Assembly: GCF_001462455.1 (NCBI RefSeq)
Contig: NZ_LNTD01000067.1
Span: 1 to 48,911 of the forward strand
DNA: 48,911 nucleotides
Origin: Cellulomonas sp. B6
Lineage (GTDB): Bacteria; Actinomycetota; Actinomycetes; Actinomycetales; Cellulomonadaceae
Direction of reading: 5' to 3'
This document shows, one piece after another, positions 9,552 to 17,172 of the stretch. The notes under the pieces were generated by a model that saw only the letters and a list, made by a program, of their open reading frames with translations, ran no database searches and was not told where the DNA came from. The position numbers were made by a program, and so were the translations under genes. Numbering within the stretch: the stretch's first letter is position 1; each line of letters starts with the position of its first letter.

Positions 9552-12050
9552 GTGAGCACGGCGACGAACCAGCCGACGAGGACCGGGGTCGTCTCCGTGG
9601 TCCTCGTGAACTACAAGGGGGCCGACGACACCATCACGTGCCTGCGCGCCTTCGACGACGTCGCGTGGGACCGTGACCGGCTCGAGCTCGTGGTGGTCGA
9701 CAACGCGTCGGGCGACGGGTCGGCCGAGAGGATCCGCGCGGCGGTGCCTCACGCGGTCGTGGTCGAGTCGCCGACGAACTCGGGTTTCGCGGGCGGCTGC
9801 AACCTCGGCGTGGCGCACGCGACCGGTGAGTTCGTCGCCTTCCTGAACAACGACGCCCGTCCCGGCGACGACTGGGTCGCGGCCGCCGTGCAGACGCTGG
9901 AGTCGGACCCGGGCATCGGCGCCGTCGCGTGCAAGGTGCTCGACTGGGACGGGACGCTCGTCGACTACGTCGACGGCTCGCTCACGTGGTTCGGCATGGG
10001 CTACAAGCGCGAGGCCGAGCGCCCCGACGACGGTTCGTACGACGAGCCCAAGGACGTGCTGTTCGGGACCGGCGCGGCGATGTTCATGCGGACCGACCTG
10101 TACCGGGAGGTCGGCGGGTTCGACGAGCGGTTCTTCATGTTCTACGAGGACGTGGACCTCGGCTGGCGCCTGAACCTGCTCGGCTACCGCGTGAGGTACG
10201 AGCCGAGGTCGGTGGCGTACCACCGCCACCACGCGACCATGAACAAGTTCGGCAGCTACCGCGAGAGCTACCTCCTCGAGCGCAACGCGCTGATGTCGAT
10301 GTACAAGAACCTCGACGACGAGTCGCTCGCGCGTGCGCTGCCCGCGGCGATGGCGCTCGCCGTGCGTCGCTCGGTGGCGCGCACGGAGACCGACGTGACG
10401 GTGCTCGACCTGCAGCGCTCGCCGGGGGGCGACGGCGACCTCGACGTCACCGTGCCGAAGATGGCGCTCACCGGTCCGTGGGCCATCGACTACCTCGTCG
10501 AGCACATCGACTCGCTCGCGCGCGACCGCGCGGACCTGCAGGCACGCCGCCGCCGTACCGACCGGGAGCTGTTCCCGCTGTTCCGTCACGCGATCGAGCC
10601 CGCGTACCCCCACGAGACGTACGTGAAGGGCCACGACGACCTCGTGCGCGCCTTCGGCATCGACACCCACTTCGTGTCCCGGGTGCGCGTCCTGGTCGTC
10701 ACGGGCGAGCCGATCGCCGCGCGGCTCGCCGGGCCTGCCATCCGCGCGTGGGAGATCGCCAACGCCCTGCACGGGGAGCACGACGTGCGCCTGATGTCCC
10801 TGCACGGCGTCGACGGCGTGCAGGGGGACTTCCCCGTGGTGTCGGGCCGCGGCCGCGCGCTGCGCGAGCACACCGACTGGGCCGACGTCATCGTGTTCCA
10901 GGGCTTCCTGCTCGACGCGGCGCCCTGGCTCGCCGAGAGCGGCAAGATCCTCGTCGCCGACGTCTACGACCCGATGCACCTCGAGCAGCTGGAGCAGGCG
11001 AAGGACCTGGGACCGGCCGGGCGGGAGCTCGCCGTCCGCGAGACGACGCGCGTGCTGAACGAGCAGCTGGCCCGCGCGGACTACCTGCTGTGCGCGTCCG
11101 ACAAGCAGCGCGACTTCTGGCTCGGCCAGCTGGCCGGCCAGGGGCGGGTCAACCCTCTGGTCTACGACGAGGACCAGAGCCTGGGGTCCCTCATCGGCGT
11201 CGTGCCGTTCGGCATCCCGGACGAGGCGCCCGTCCAGCGGCGTCACGCCATCAAGGGGACGGTGCCGGGCATCGGGCCCGACGACAAGGTCGTGCTGTGG
11301 GGCGGCGGCGTCTACAACTGGTTCGACCCGCTCACGCTCATCCGCGCGATCGACGGCCTGCGTCGACGGCGCCCGGAGGTCCGGCTCTTCTTCATGGGCC
11401 TGCGCCACCCCAACCCCGACGTGCCGCAGATGCGGGTCGCGGTCGAGACCCGACGGCTCGCCGACGAGCTGGGCCTGACGGGCGTCCACGTGTTCTTCAA
11501 CGAGGGCTGGGTGCCGTACGCCGAGCGGGCCGACTACCTCCTCGACGCCGACGTGGGCGTCTCCACGCACTTCACCCACGTCGAGACGGCGTTCTCGTTC
11601 CGCACCCGCATCCTCGACTACCTCTGGGCGGGCCTGCCCGTGGTGTCGACCGAGGGCGACACGTTCGGCGAGATCGTCGCCCGCCGCGGGCTGGGGAGCG
11701 CCGTCCCCGCCGAGGACGTCGCCGCCCTCGAGGAGGCGCTGGAGATCCTGCTGTTCGACGACGCGGCGCGCGACGCCGCGCGGGTGCAGGTGGCGACGGT
11801 GGCCGAGGAGTTCCGGTGGTCGCGCACGCTGGCGCCGCTCGTGGAGTTCTGCCGCTCACCCCGACGCGCCGCCGACCTGCAGTACCGCCTGGGCGACGAC
11901 ACCGCCGTCGCCCGGCGCTACGAGCAGCCGCACGGCGGGCTGCGTTCCGACATCGCGCTCGTCGGCAAGTACCTGTCCGAGGGGGGACCCGTCGAGCTGG
12001 CCCGTCGCGTGCGGGGGCGCCTGCGGCGCACGCTCGTGGGAGGGCCGTGA
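9552..12050 (+). CDS. GT2-GT4 fusion glycosyltransferase
   Basis: An 832-residue bifunctional enzyme. The GTG at 9552 (VSTATNQPTRTGVV) has GGGAGAGG upstream; the 41 residues encoded further upstream look non-coding. The N-terminal GT2 domain (about residues 14-290) has VVVDNASGDGS, GFAGGCNLG, FLNNDARPGDDW and FFMFYEDVDLGWRL, a rhamnosyltransferase-like set. A linker leads to a GT4-like domain from about residue 378 (RVLVVTGEPIAARLAGPAIR), with FGIPDEAP, the donor-site stretch VVLWGGGVYNWFDPLTL and ILDYLWAGLPVVST. It overlaps the next gene by 4 nt (GTGA), so the DUF2142 protein is co-translated. Two linkages made by one protein is inference. Confidence 0.9.
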   Translation: MSTATNQPTRTGVVSVVLVNYKGADDTITCLRAFDDVAWDRDRLELVVVDNASGDGSAERIRAAVPHAVVVESPTNSGFAGGCNLGVAHATGEFVAFLNNDARPGDDWVAAAVQTLESDPGIGAVACKVLDWDGTLVDYVDGSLTWFGMGYKREAERPDDGSYDEPKDVLFGTGAAMFMRTDLYREVGGFDERFFMFYEDVDLGWRLNLLGYRVRYEPRSVAYHRHHATMNKFGSYRESYLLERNALMSMYKNLDDESLARALPAAMALAVRRSVARTETDVTVLDLQRSPGGDGDLDVTVPKMALTGPWAIDYLVEHIDSLARDRADLQARRRRTDRELFPLFRHAIEPAYPHETYVKGHDDLVRAFGIDTHFVSRVRVLVVTGEPIAARLAGPAIRAWEIANALHGEHDVRLMSLHGVDGVQGDFPVVSGRGRALREHTDWADVIVFQGFLLDAAPWLAESGKILVADVYDPMHLEQLEQAKDLGPAGRELAVRETTRVLNEQLARADYLLCASDKQRDFWLGQLAGQGRVNPLVYDEDQSLGSLIGVVPFGIPDEAPVQRRHAIKGTVPGIGPDDKVVLWGGGVYNWFDPLTLIRAIDGLRRRRPEVRLFFMGLRHPNPDVPQMRVAVETRRLADELGLTGVHVFFNEGWVPYAERADYLLDADVGVSTHFTHVETAFSFRTRILDYLWAGLPVVSTEGDTFGEIVARRGLGSAVPAEDVAALEEALEILLFDDAARDAARVQVATVAEEFRWSRTLAPLVEFCRSPRRAADLQYRLGDDTAVARRYEQPHGGLRSDIALVGKYLSEGGPVELARRVRGRLRRTLVGGP

Positions 12051-13660
12051 CCGCGGGCCCGGAGGACGTCGCGGCGCGGCCGGAGCGCCGCGCGCGGCGG
12101 CACGTCCTGACCGGTCTCGTCGTCGCGGGTCTGCTGCTGCTGCTCGGGGCGTGGGCGGCCTCCGGGCCCGTGGGCTCCGCCCCCGACGAGGAGGCCCACA
12201 TCATCTACGCCTACGGCGTGGCGACCGGGCAGACGCTGCCGGGCGCCGAGCGGTCCGAGGTGGTGGACCGCGTGCCGTACACGACGGTCCAGATCCCCAC
12301 GGCGCTGCTCGACTACCCGGACTTCCACTGCTACGCGTTCAGCCCGGGCCAGCCCGTGTCGTGCGACCCGGTGCCGCGCACCAGCACCGGCATCGAGGCC
12401 GAGACCTACATGACCCGGTACCCGCCGCTCTACTACGCCGTGGTGGGCACGGCTCTGCGGGCCGGCATGTGGCTCGGCCTGCCCGGGTCGCTCACGCTGC
12501 TGGGCGTACGCATCCTGTCGGGGCTGATGTGCGCCGCGCTGGTCGCGGTCGCCGCGCGCGTGCTGAGCCGTCGGTTCCCCGCGCTCGCGGTCGTGACGGC
12601 CGTCGTGGTGGTCGCGACCCCGGTGACCATGTCCCTGGCCACGGCGATCAACCCGAACGGCTGGGAGATCGCGGCGAGCGTGCTCATGGCCGCGGCGGTC
12701 GTCGCGGTCCGGCACGACGCGACGACGCCGGCGGGCGTCGCGCGCGCCACGCAGTGGCTCCTGGTCGTGGCCGCGGTGCTGCTGGTGACGGCCCGCCCGC
12801 TCGGCGTCGCCTGGGCGGGCACGCTGGCCCTGCTGCTCCTCGTGCCGTCGCGCGTCGAGGGCCGGCGCGTGCTGCCCCTTCGGAGCCTCTCGTGGTGGAC
12901 CGTCGGGGCGGGTGTCGCGGCGTTCGCGGCGGCGGTCGCCTGGGTCCTGTACGCGGCCCGGTTCCGTGGCGACGCCAACGGGGTGGGCGACGCGTGGCAG
13001 AGCTCGGGACCGCTGGGTCGTGTCGTGCTCATCGTGCTCCAGCTCGGCGACATGCTGCGCACGGGCGCGAGCTCGTTCGACTGGGGCGAGGTGGTCCTGC
13101 CCGAGCTGGCGATCTTCGCGCTGGTGGTCACGACGGCCGTCGTGCTGACCGCGCAGCTCGTCGGTGCGCGCCCGGGAGAGCCCCGCGCGGGCCTCGCCGC
13201 GGGGTTCACCGCCACGGCGGCGCTCGTCGTGGCCGTGCAGTCGTACGCCGACGCGTTCGGGTGGCAGGGGCGCTACTGGCTGCCGGTGCTCGCCGCCGCC
13301 GCCGTGCTGCTCGTCCCCGCGATGCACGGCCGCGCGCTGCCGCCCGCGCGGATGCGGCGCACCGTCGTCACCGCGAGCGCCGTGCTGCTGACGGTGGGTC
13401 TGGGCGCTCTGACGTGGAGCGCGCTGCGCTACGCCTACGGCATCGGGTACGTGGAAGGCAGGTTCCCGCCCGTCCCGCTCGTCACGCAGGAGCAGGCGTG
13501 GGCGCCGACCGGGGGGCTGGGGGTGGTGCTCACGGCCGCGGCTGCGGGCACGGTGCTCCTGGCGCTGGCCGTGGGGCTCGTGCCCCCGCAGGGTGCACGG
13601 AGCGCCCCGGAGGTCGAGCGTCCCGCGCCGGCGGAGGACGTGGGAACCGTCGCCGGCTGA
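12047..13660 (+). CDS. DUF2142-type polytopic membrane protein
   Basis: The GTG at 12047 lies in the GTGA overlap with the fusion GT. The 537-residue product begins with a basic segment and a helix (LTGLVVAGLLLLLGAWAASG), then the family-typical first loop with SAPDEEAHIIYAYG, a Cys-containing extracellular loop and about ten further helices. DUF2142 members are predicted integral membrane proteins found in surface polysaccharide loci; the acidic PDEEAH motif after the first helix resembles the acidic first-loop motif of GT-C glycosyltransferases that use polyprenyl-phosphate sugars. A role in extracytoplasmic sugar transfer is inference. The last codons run into a hairpin shared with the convergent methyltransferase. 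Confidence 0.85.
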   Translation: MTAGPEDVAARPERRARRHVLTGLVVAGLLLLLGAWAASGPVGSAPDEEAHIIYAYGVATGQTLPGAERSEVVDRVPYTTVQIPTALLDYPDFHCYAFSPGQPVSCDPVPRTSTGIEAETYMTRYPPLYYAVVGTALRAGMWLGLPGSLTLLGVRILSGLMCAALVAVAARVLSRRFPALAVVTAVVVVATPVTMSLATAINPNGWEIAASVLMAAAVVAVRHDATTPAGVARATQWLLVVAAVLLVTARPLGVAWAGTLALLLLVPSRVEGRRVLPLRSLSWWTVGAGVAAFAAAVAWVLYAARFRGDANGVGDAWQSSGPLGRVVLIVLQLGDMLRTGASSFDWGEVVLPELAIFALVVTTAVVLTAQLVGARPGEPRAGLAAGFTATAALVVAVQSYADAFGWQGRYWLPVLAAAAVLLVPAMHGRALPPARMRRTVVTASAVLLTVGLGALTWSALRYAYGIGYVEGRFPPVPLVTQEQAWAPTGGLGVVLTAAAAGTVLLALAVGLVPPQGARSAPEVERPAPAEDVGTVAG

Positions 13661-13675
13661 CGGGCAGTCAGCCGG
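13653..13675. terminator. Short bidirectional hairpin over two convergent stop codons
   Basis: CCGGCTGAC (13653-13661) pairs exactly with GTCAGCCGG (13667-13675) around GGGCA. Both stop codons, of the DUF2142 gene and of the minus-strand methyltransferase, lie within the stem. Confidence 0.6.
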
Positions 13676-14420
13676 GGACGCGCGCCCAGCCGACGAGGCC
13701 CGGCCCGCGTCCCGGGACCGCGCGCTGCCAGGCGCGGAACGGCGCCGTGGCGCACCAGCGCGGGTCGACGCCGAACGTGGCGCGCGGCTGGCGCAGCGCG
13801 CCCGAGCCCTCGGTCCGTGACGACATGTCGACGCCGTCGTCCACCGGGCGTCGCCGCGCGATCGCGTTCCGCGCGCCCTCGAGCGCGTAGCCGAACGGGT
13901 AGCCGTAGTGTGCGGCGCGCGCACCCACGAGGCCGGCGCTCGCGAGCAGGTCGGTCAGCCCGTCGCTCGAGTAGCGGCGGAAGTGGCCCACGTTCTCGTC
14001 CCACGGGCCGAAGCGCTCCGGCTCGGCGGGCACCGAGACGATCACCCGGGTGCCGGGTGCCAGCGGCGCGACCCACCCCTGCAGCGCGCGCTCGTCGTCC
14101 TCGATGTGCTCGAGGACCTCGAAGGCGCACAGCAGCTCGACGTCCGCGGGGGTCACGGGGTTGGCGGGGTCCTCCCACCGTGGCACGACGGTGCCCCCGA
14201 ACGGGGTGACCCGCGAGCGCGCGACGTCCGCCGAGGCCGCCGCCGGCTCGATGCCGACGTAGGCCGCGGAGCGCGCCGCGAGCCGGGCGCCGAACGAGCC
14301 CTGGCCGCACCCGTACTCCACGACGCCACCGAGCCGGCTCGGCAGCAGGGTGCGGACCAGGTCCCAACGCATCGCGCCCCAGAACGTCAGGGGAGGCAGG
14401 GGGGTGCTGCGGGTGGTCAT
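13668..14420 (-). CDS. Class I SAM-dependent methyltransferase
   Basis: A 250-residue protein starting at the ATG 14420, which overlaps the upstream GT4 stop by 4 nt (ATGA). SAM-binding motif I is VVEYGCGQGSFG, and ELLCAFEVLEHI is the acidic motif seen in small-molecule and glycan methyltransferases. Unlike the first methyltransferase of this locus it has no coiled-coil tail and ends in an Arg/Pro-rich stretch. It is the last gene of the minus-strand operon rmlC-GT4-methyltransferase, so a sugar methylation, for example an O-methyl rhamnose, is plausible but not shown. Confidence 0.85.
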   Translation of the reverse strand: MTTRSTPLPPLTFWGAMRWDLVRTLLPSRLGGVVEYGCGQGSFGARLAARSAAYVGIEPAAASADVARSRVTPFGGTVVPRWEDPANPVTPADVELLCAFEVLEHIEDDERALQGWVAPLAPGTRVIVSVPAEPERFGPWDENVGHFRRYSSDGLTDLLASAGLVGARAAHYGYPFGYALEGARNAIARRRPVDDGVDMSSRTEGSGALRQPRATFGVDPRWCATAPFRAWQRAVPGRGPGLVGWARVPG

Positions 14421-15547
14421 CGACTCGTCCTCCGGTCGCTCGCGGCGGTCACGTAGAGCTCGTGCGTGCGCCGGGCGGCCTCCGCCCAGGAGTAGCCGGC
14501 GGCGCGCTCCCGCGCCAGCCGCGAGAGGTCGGCCCGGCTCCGGTGCGCCTCGACGAGCCCGGCCGCGAACTGCGCCACGTCGCCCGCGTCGGCGAGCAGG
14601 CCCGCGTCGCCCGCGACCTCGGCGCAGGCCGTGCCGCGCGTGGTCACGACGGGGACGCCGGCGGCCATGGCCTCGAGGACGGGCAGCCCGAAGCCCTCGC
14701 GGACCGACGGGAAGCAGAAGACGCTCGCCCCCGCGTAGGCGACCTCGAGGTCGGTGCGCGGGAGGTGGCCCAGCACGTGGAGGCGGTCCTCGGGAAGGCC
14801 TGCCGGCACGCGTGGCAGGCTCCCCCAGCCCTGCGGCCCCACGAGGACGAGATCGACGTCCGGGAGCTCGCGTGCCGCTCGAGCGAACGCGGCGAGCAGC
14901 GTGGGGAGGTCCTTGCGGGGCTCGACCGTGCCGCACCACAGGACGTAGTCGCGGTCGACCCCGTACCGGGCGCGCCAGTCGGCCACCTGCGCGTTCGTCA
15001 CGTCGCTGCGGTGCACGCCGTGGGGGACGACGTGCACGGAGCGGCCCGGCAGGCCCGCCGCGACGCAGTCCGCCGCGGTGGACTCGGACGGCACCACGAC
15101 GACGTCCGCCGCACGCCGCGTCTGCTCGAGCGCGCGGCGGAACCAGGCGTTGCCGCGGCCCGTGAAGTGCGTCGGGTCGTGCAGGAAGGCCAGGTCGTGG
15201 ACCGTGACCACGAGCGGGCGCCTGGTCGCGGGCACCGCCCAGGTCGTGGCGTGGACCACGTCCGCGCCTCCGACGAGGCGCTCGGCGCGTGGCGCAGGCA
15301 GGTGCTGCCAGGCGTCGTACAGCACGCGGCGGGGGAGTCGCGAGTGGCGGACCGGGACCCCCGGGCGCCAGTCCAGCGGGGCGGGCCCTCCGTGCCGAGC
15401 CGCGACACCCACGACGCGTCCCGGGGCGAGCGACGCCAGCGCGTGCGTGAGCTCGACGACGTACGTGCCCGAGCCTCCCGGCACAGGCTGCCAGCACTGC
15501 TCGACCGTGACGGCCACGCGTGGCGTGGCGGGCGGTGCGGGGGGCAC
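14417..15547 (-). CDS. Family 4 glycosyltransferase
   Basis: The frame is open far upstream across rmlC, but the coding start is best placed at GTG 15547, 5 bases after the rmlC stop, giving 376 residues that begin VPPAPPATPRVAVTVEQ. The N-half has GGSGTYVVELTHALA and VTVHDLAFLHDP, and the donor half has CGTVEPRKDLPTL and the E-x7-E region PSVREGFGLPVLEAMA. This is the common GT4 layout of cell-wall mannosyl- or rhamnosyltransferases. It overlaps the methyltransferase by 4 nt. Donor unknown. Confidence 0.9.
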   Translation of the reverse strand: MPPAPPATPRVAVTVEQCWQPVPGGSGTYVVELTHALASLAPGRVVGVAARHGGPAPLDWRPGVPVRHSRLPRRVLYDAWQHLPAPRAERLVGGADVVHATTWAVPATRRPLVVTVHDLAFLHDPTHFTGRGNAWFRRALEQTRRAADVVVVPSESTAADCVAAGLPGRSVHVVPHGVHRSDVTNAQVADWRARYGVDRDYVLWCGTVEPRKDLPTLLAAFARAARELPDVDLVLVGPQGWGSLPRVPAGLPEDRLHVLGHLPRTDLEVAYAGASVFCFPSVREGFGLPVLEAMAAGVPVVTTRGTACAEVAGDAGLLADAGDVAQFAAGLVEAHRSRADLSRLARERAAGYSWAEAARRTHELYVTAASDRRTSR

Positions 15548-15552
15548 GGCCC

Positions 15553-16170
15553 TCAGTCGGACAGCGAGGCGAGGTACCGGAGCACGTCGTCGTACGACGG
15601 CAGCAGGCCCTGCGCGCGAGCCTCCTCGAGGGTCGGCGCCTCCGCGTCCTTGGTCGACAGCAGAGGCGTCACGGGGCGGCCGGCGCGGTCGGTCGTGGGC
15701 CAGGTGATCCCGAGCGCCGGATCGAGCGGGTTGATCCCGTGCTCGCGCCCGGGTGCGTAGCCCGCGGAGCACAGGTACGCGACGGTCGAGCCGTCCTCCA
15801 GCGACATGAAGGCGTGCCCGAGACCCTCCGGCAGGTAGATCGCACGACGGTCCGTGTCATCGAGGAGGACGCTGTCCCACGCGCCGAACGTCGGGGAACC
15901 GACGCGGATGTCCACCACCACGTCCAGCACGGCGCCCTGCGGGCACGTCACGTACTTGGCCTGGCCGGGGGGGACGTCGGCGAAGTGCACGCCGCGCAGG
16001 ACGCCCGCGGCCGAGACCGAGATGTTCGCCTGCTGCAGGTCGAGCGGGTGACCCACGTGCTCCTCGAACAGGCCCGAGCGGAACCACTCGAGGAACACCC
16101 CGCGATCGTCGGGGAACTGCCTCGGGGTGATCTCCAGCGCTCCGGCGACTGAGAGCTCGCGGACCTGCAC
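15553..16170 (-). CDS. rmlC: dTDP-4-dehydrorhamnose 3,5-epimerase RmlC
   Basis: Third step of dTDP-L-rhamnose synthesis, a cupin-fold epimerase. The GTG at 16170 (VQVRELSVAGALEI) is preferred over the longer frame because GAGGAG stands about 7 bases upstream; this gives 205 residues, near the family norm of 180-205. The catalytic His62 lies in LRGVHF and the conserved Tyr near 132 in AYLCSAGY; QANISVS and LPEGLGHAF are also typical. First gene of the operon rmlC-GT4-methyltransferase and divergent from rmlD. Confidence 0.96.
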   Translation of the reverse strand: MQVRELSVAGALEITPRQFPDDRGVFLEWFRSGLFEEHVGHPLDLQQANISVSAAGVLRGVHFADVPPGQAKYVTCPQGAVLDVVVDIRVGSPTFGAWDSVLLDDTDRRAIYLPEGLGHAFMSLEDGSTVAYLCSAGYAPGREHGINPLDPALGITWPTTDRAGRPVTPLLSTKDAEAPTLEEARAQGLLPSYDDVLRYLASLSD

Positions 16171-16207
16171 GTGGTGCTCCTCGGGGGATCGGGGGTGATA
16201 CCGCCAC

Positions 16208-16213
16208 ATGCTA
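16208..16213 (-). promoter_or_regulatory. Candidate -10 (TAGCAT) for the rmlC operon
   Basis: Minus-strand TAGCAT lies 37 bases before the rmlC GTG, the same spacing and hexamer as for rmlB. The adjoining plus-strand 14-mer CTAGTCGCGCCGGT (16211-16224) recurs exactly upstream of the GT2 gene at 46208. On the plus strand TACGCT (16224-16229) may serve rmlD. Confidence 0.4.
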
Positions 16214-16265
16214 GTCGCGCCGGTACGCTGGGGCGTCCTCGTGCCACGACAAGAAGGAGCATCAC

Positions 16266-17111
16266 GTGCGCTGGTTGGTCGCAGGAGCGTCCGGGATGCT
16301 CGGGACGGATCTCCTCGAGGTGCTGCGACAGCGTGGCGACGAGGTCGTCGCCACCGACCGGGACACGCTCGACATCACCGACGTCGCCGCAGCGCGGGAG
16401 GCCGTCGCGGGGGTGGACGTCGTGGTGAACTGCGCCGCGTGGACGGCGGTCGACCCCGCGGAGGACCACGAGCCGGAGGCGTTCACGGTGAACGCGGTCG
16501 GGCCGCACGTCCTGGCCACCGCGTGCACGGGGGCGGGTGCCCGGCTCGTGCAGATCTCGACGGACTACGTCTTCGAGGGGGGCGCGAGCACGCCCTACGC
16601 CGAGGACGCGCCGATGGCGCCCCGGTCGGCCTACGGTCGGACCAAGGCGGCCGGCGAGTGGGCCGTGCGCGCGGCGGGTCCCGACCACCTGGTGGTCCGG
16701 ACCGCGTGGCTGTACGGCGCCGCGGGGCGCTGCTTCCCGCGCACCATCGCACGGGCCGGTGCCGAGCGGGGGGCGCTCCAGGTCGTGGACGACCAGGTCG
16801 GGCAGCCGACGTGGACGCGCGACCTCGCCACGCTCGTCGTCCGGCTCGTCGACGCGGACGCGCCCGGCGGCACCTACCACGGGACCTCGGGCGGGAGCAC
16901 GTCCTGGTACGGGTTCGCGCGTGAGGTCGTGGCGGCGGCGGGTCTCGACCCCGAGATCGTCAGCCCGAGCCGGAGCGTCGCGCTGGACCGTGCCGCGCCT
17001 CGTCCCGCGTACTCGGTGCTGGGCCACGACGCGCTCCGCGCGGTCGGCGTCGAGCCGATCGGCGACTGGGCCGAGCGGTGGCGCGTCGCCGCGAGCGACG
17101 TCCTGGCCTGA
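16266..17111 (+). CDS. rmlD: dTDP-4-dehydrorhamnose reductase RmlD
   Basis: Last step of dTDP-L-rhamnose synthesis: NADPH-dependent reduction of the 4-keto group. The 281-residue protein has the Rossmann motif GASGMLG (residues 7-13), ISTDYVFEG, and Tyr123/Lys127 in SAYGRTKAAG. The later VVDDQVGQPTWTRDLA stretch is highly typical of RmlD. The start is GTG at 16266 with GAAGGAG upstream. It is monocistronic, divergent from rmlC and convergent with the amidase gene, from which a 15-bp hairpin separates it. Confidence 0.96.
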   Translation: MRWLVAGASGMLGTDLLEVLRQRGDEVVATDRDTLDITDVAAAREAVAGVDVVVNCAAWTAVDPAEDHEPEAFTVNAVGPHVLATACTGAGARLVQISTDYVFEGGASTPYAEDAPMAPRSAYGRTKAAGEWAVRAAGPDHLVVRTAWLYGAAGRCFPRTIARAGAERGALQVVDDQVGQPTWTRDLATLVVRLVDADAPGGTYHGTSGGSTSWYGFAREVVAAAGLDPEIVSPSRSVALDRAAPRPAYSVLGHDALRAVGVEPIGDWAERWRVAASDVLA

Positions 17112-17130
17112 CCCGGCTCAGGTCCGCCGC

Positions 17131-17171
17131 CCGGACGTCGCGCCCGCGCGGCGTCCGGGCGCGACGTCCGG
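17131..17171. terminator. Bidirectional hairpin between rmlD and the amidase gene
   Basis: CCGGACGTCGCGCCC (17131-17145) pairs perfectly with GGGCGCGACGTCCGG (17157-17171) across an 11-nt loop, between the stops of two convergent genes. Confidence 0.7.
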
Positions 17172-17172
17172 C

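Noticed and set aside
9929..12046. Upstream extension of the DUF2142 frame
   Set aside because: It lies inside the GT2-GT4 fusion in another frame and has shadow composition; the GTGA overlap at 12047 fits a real start.
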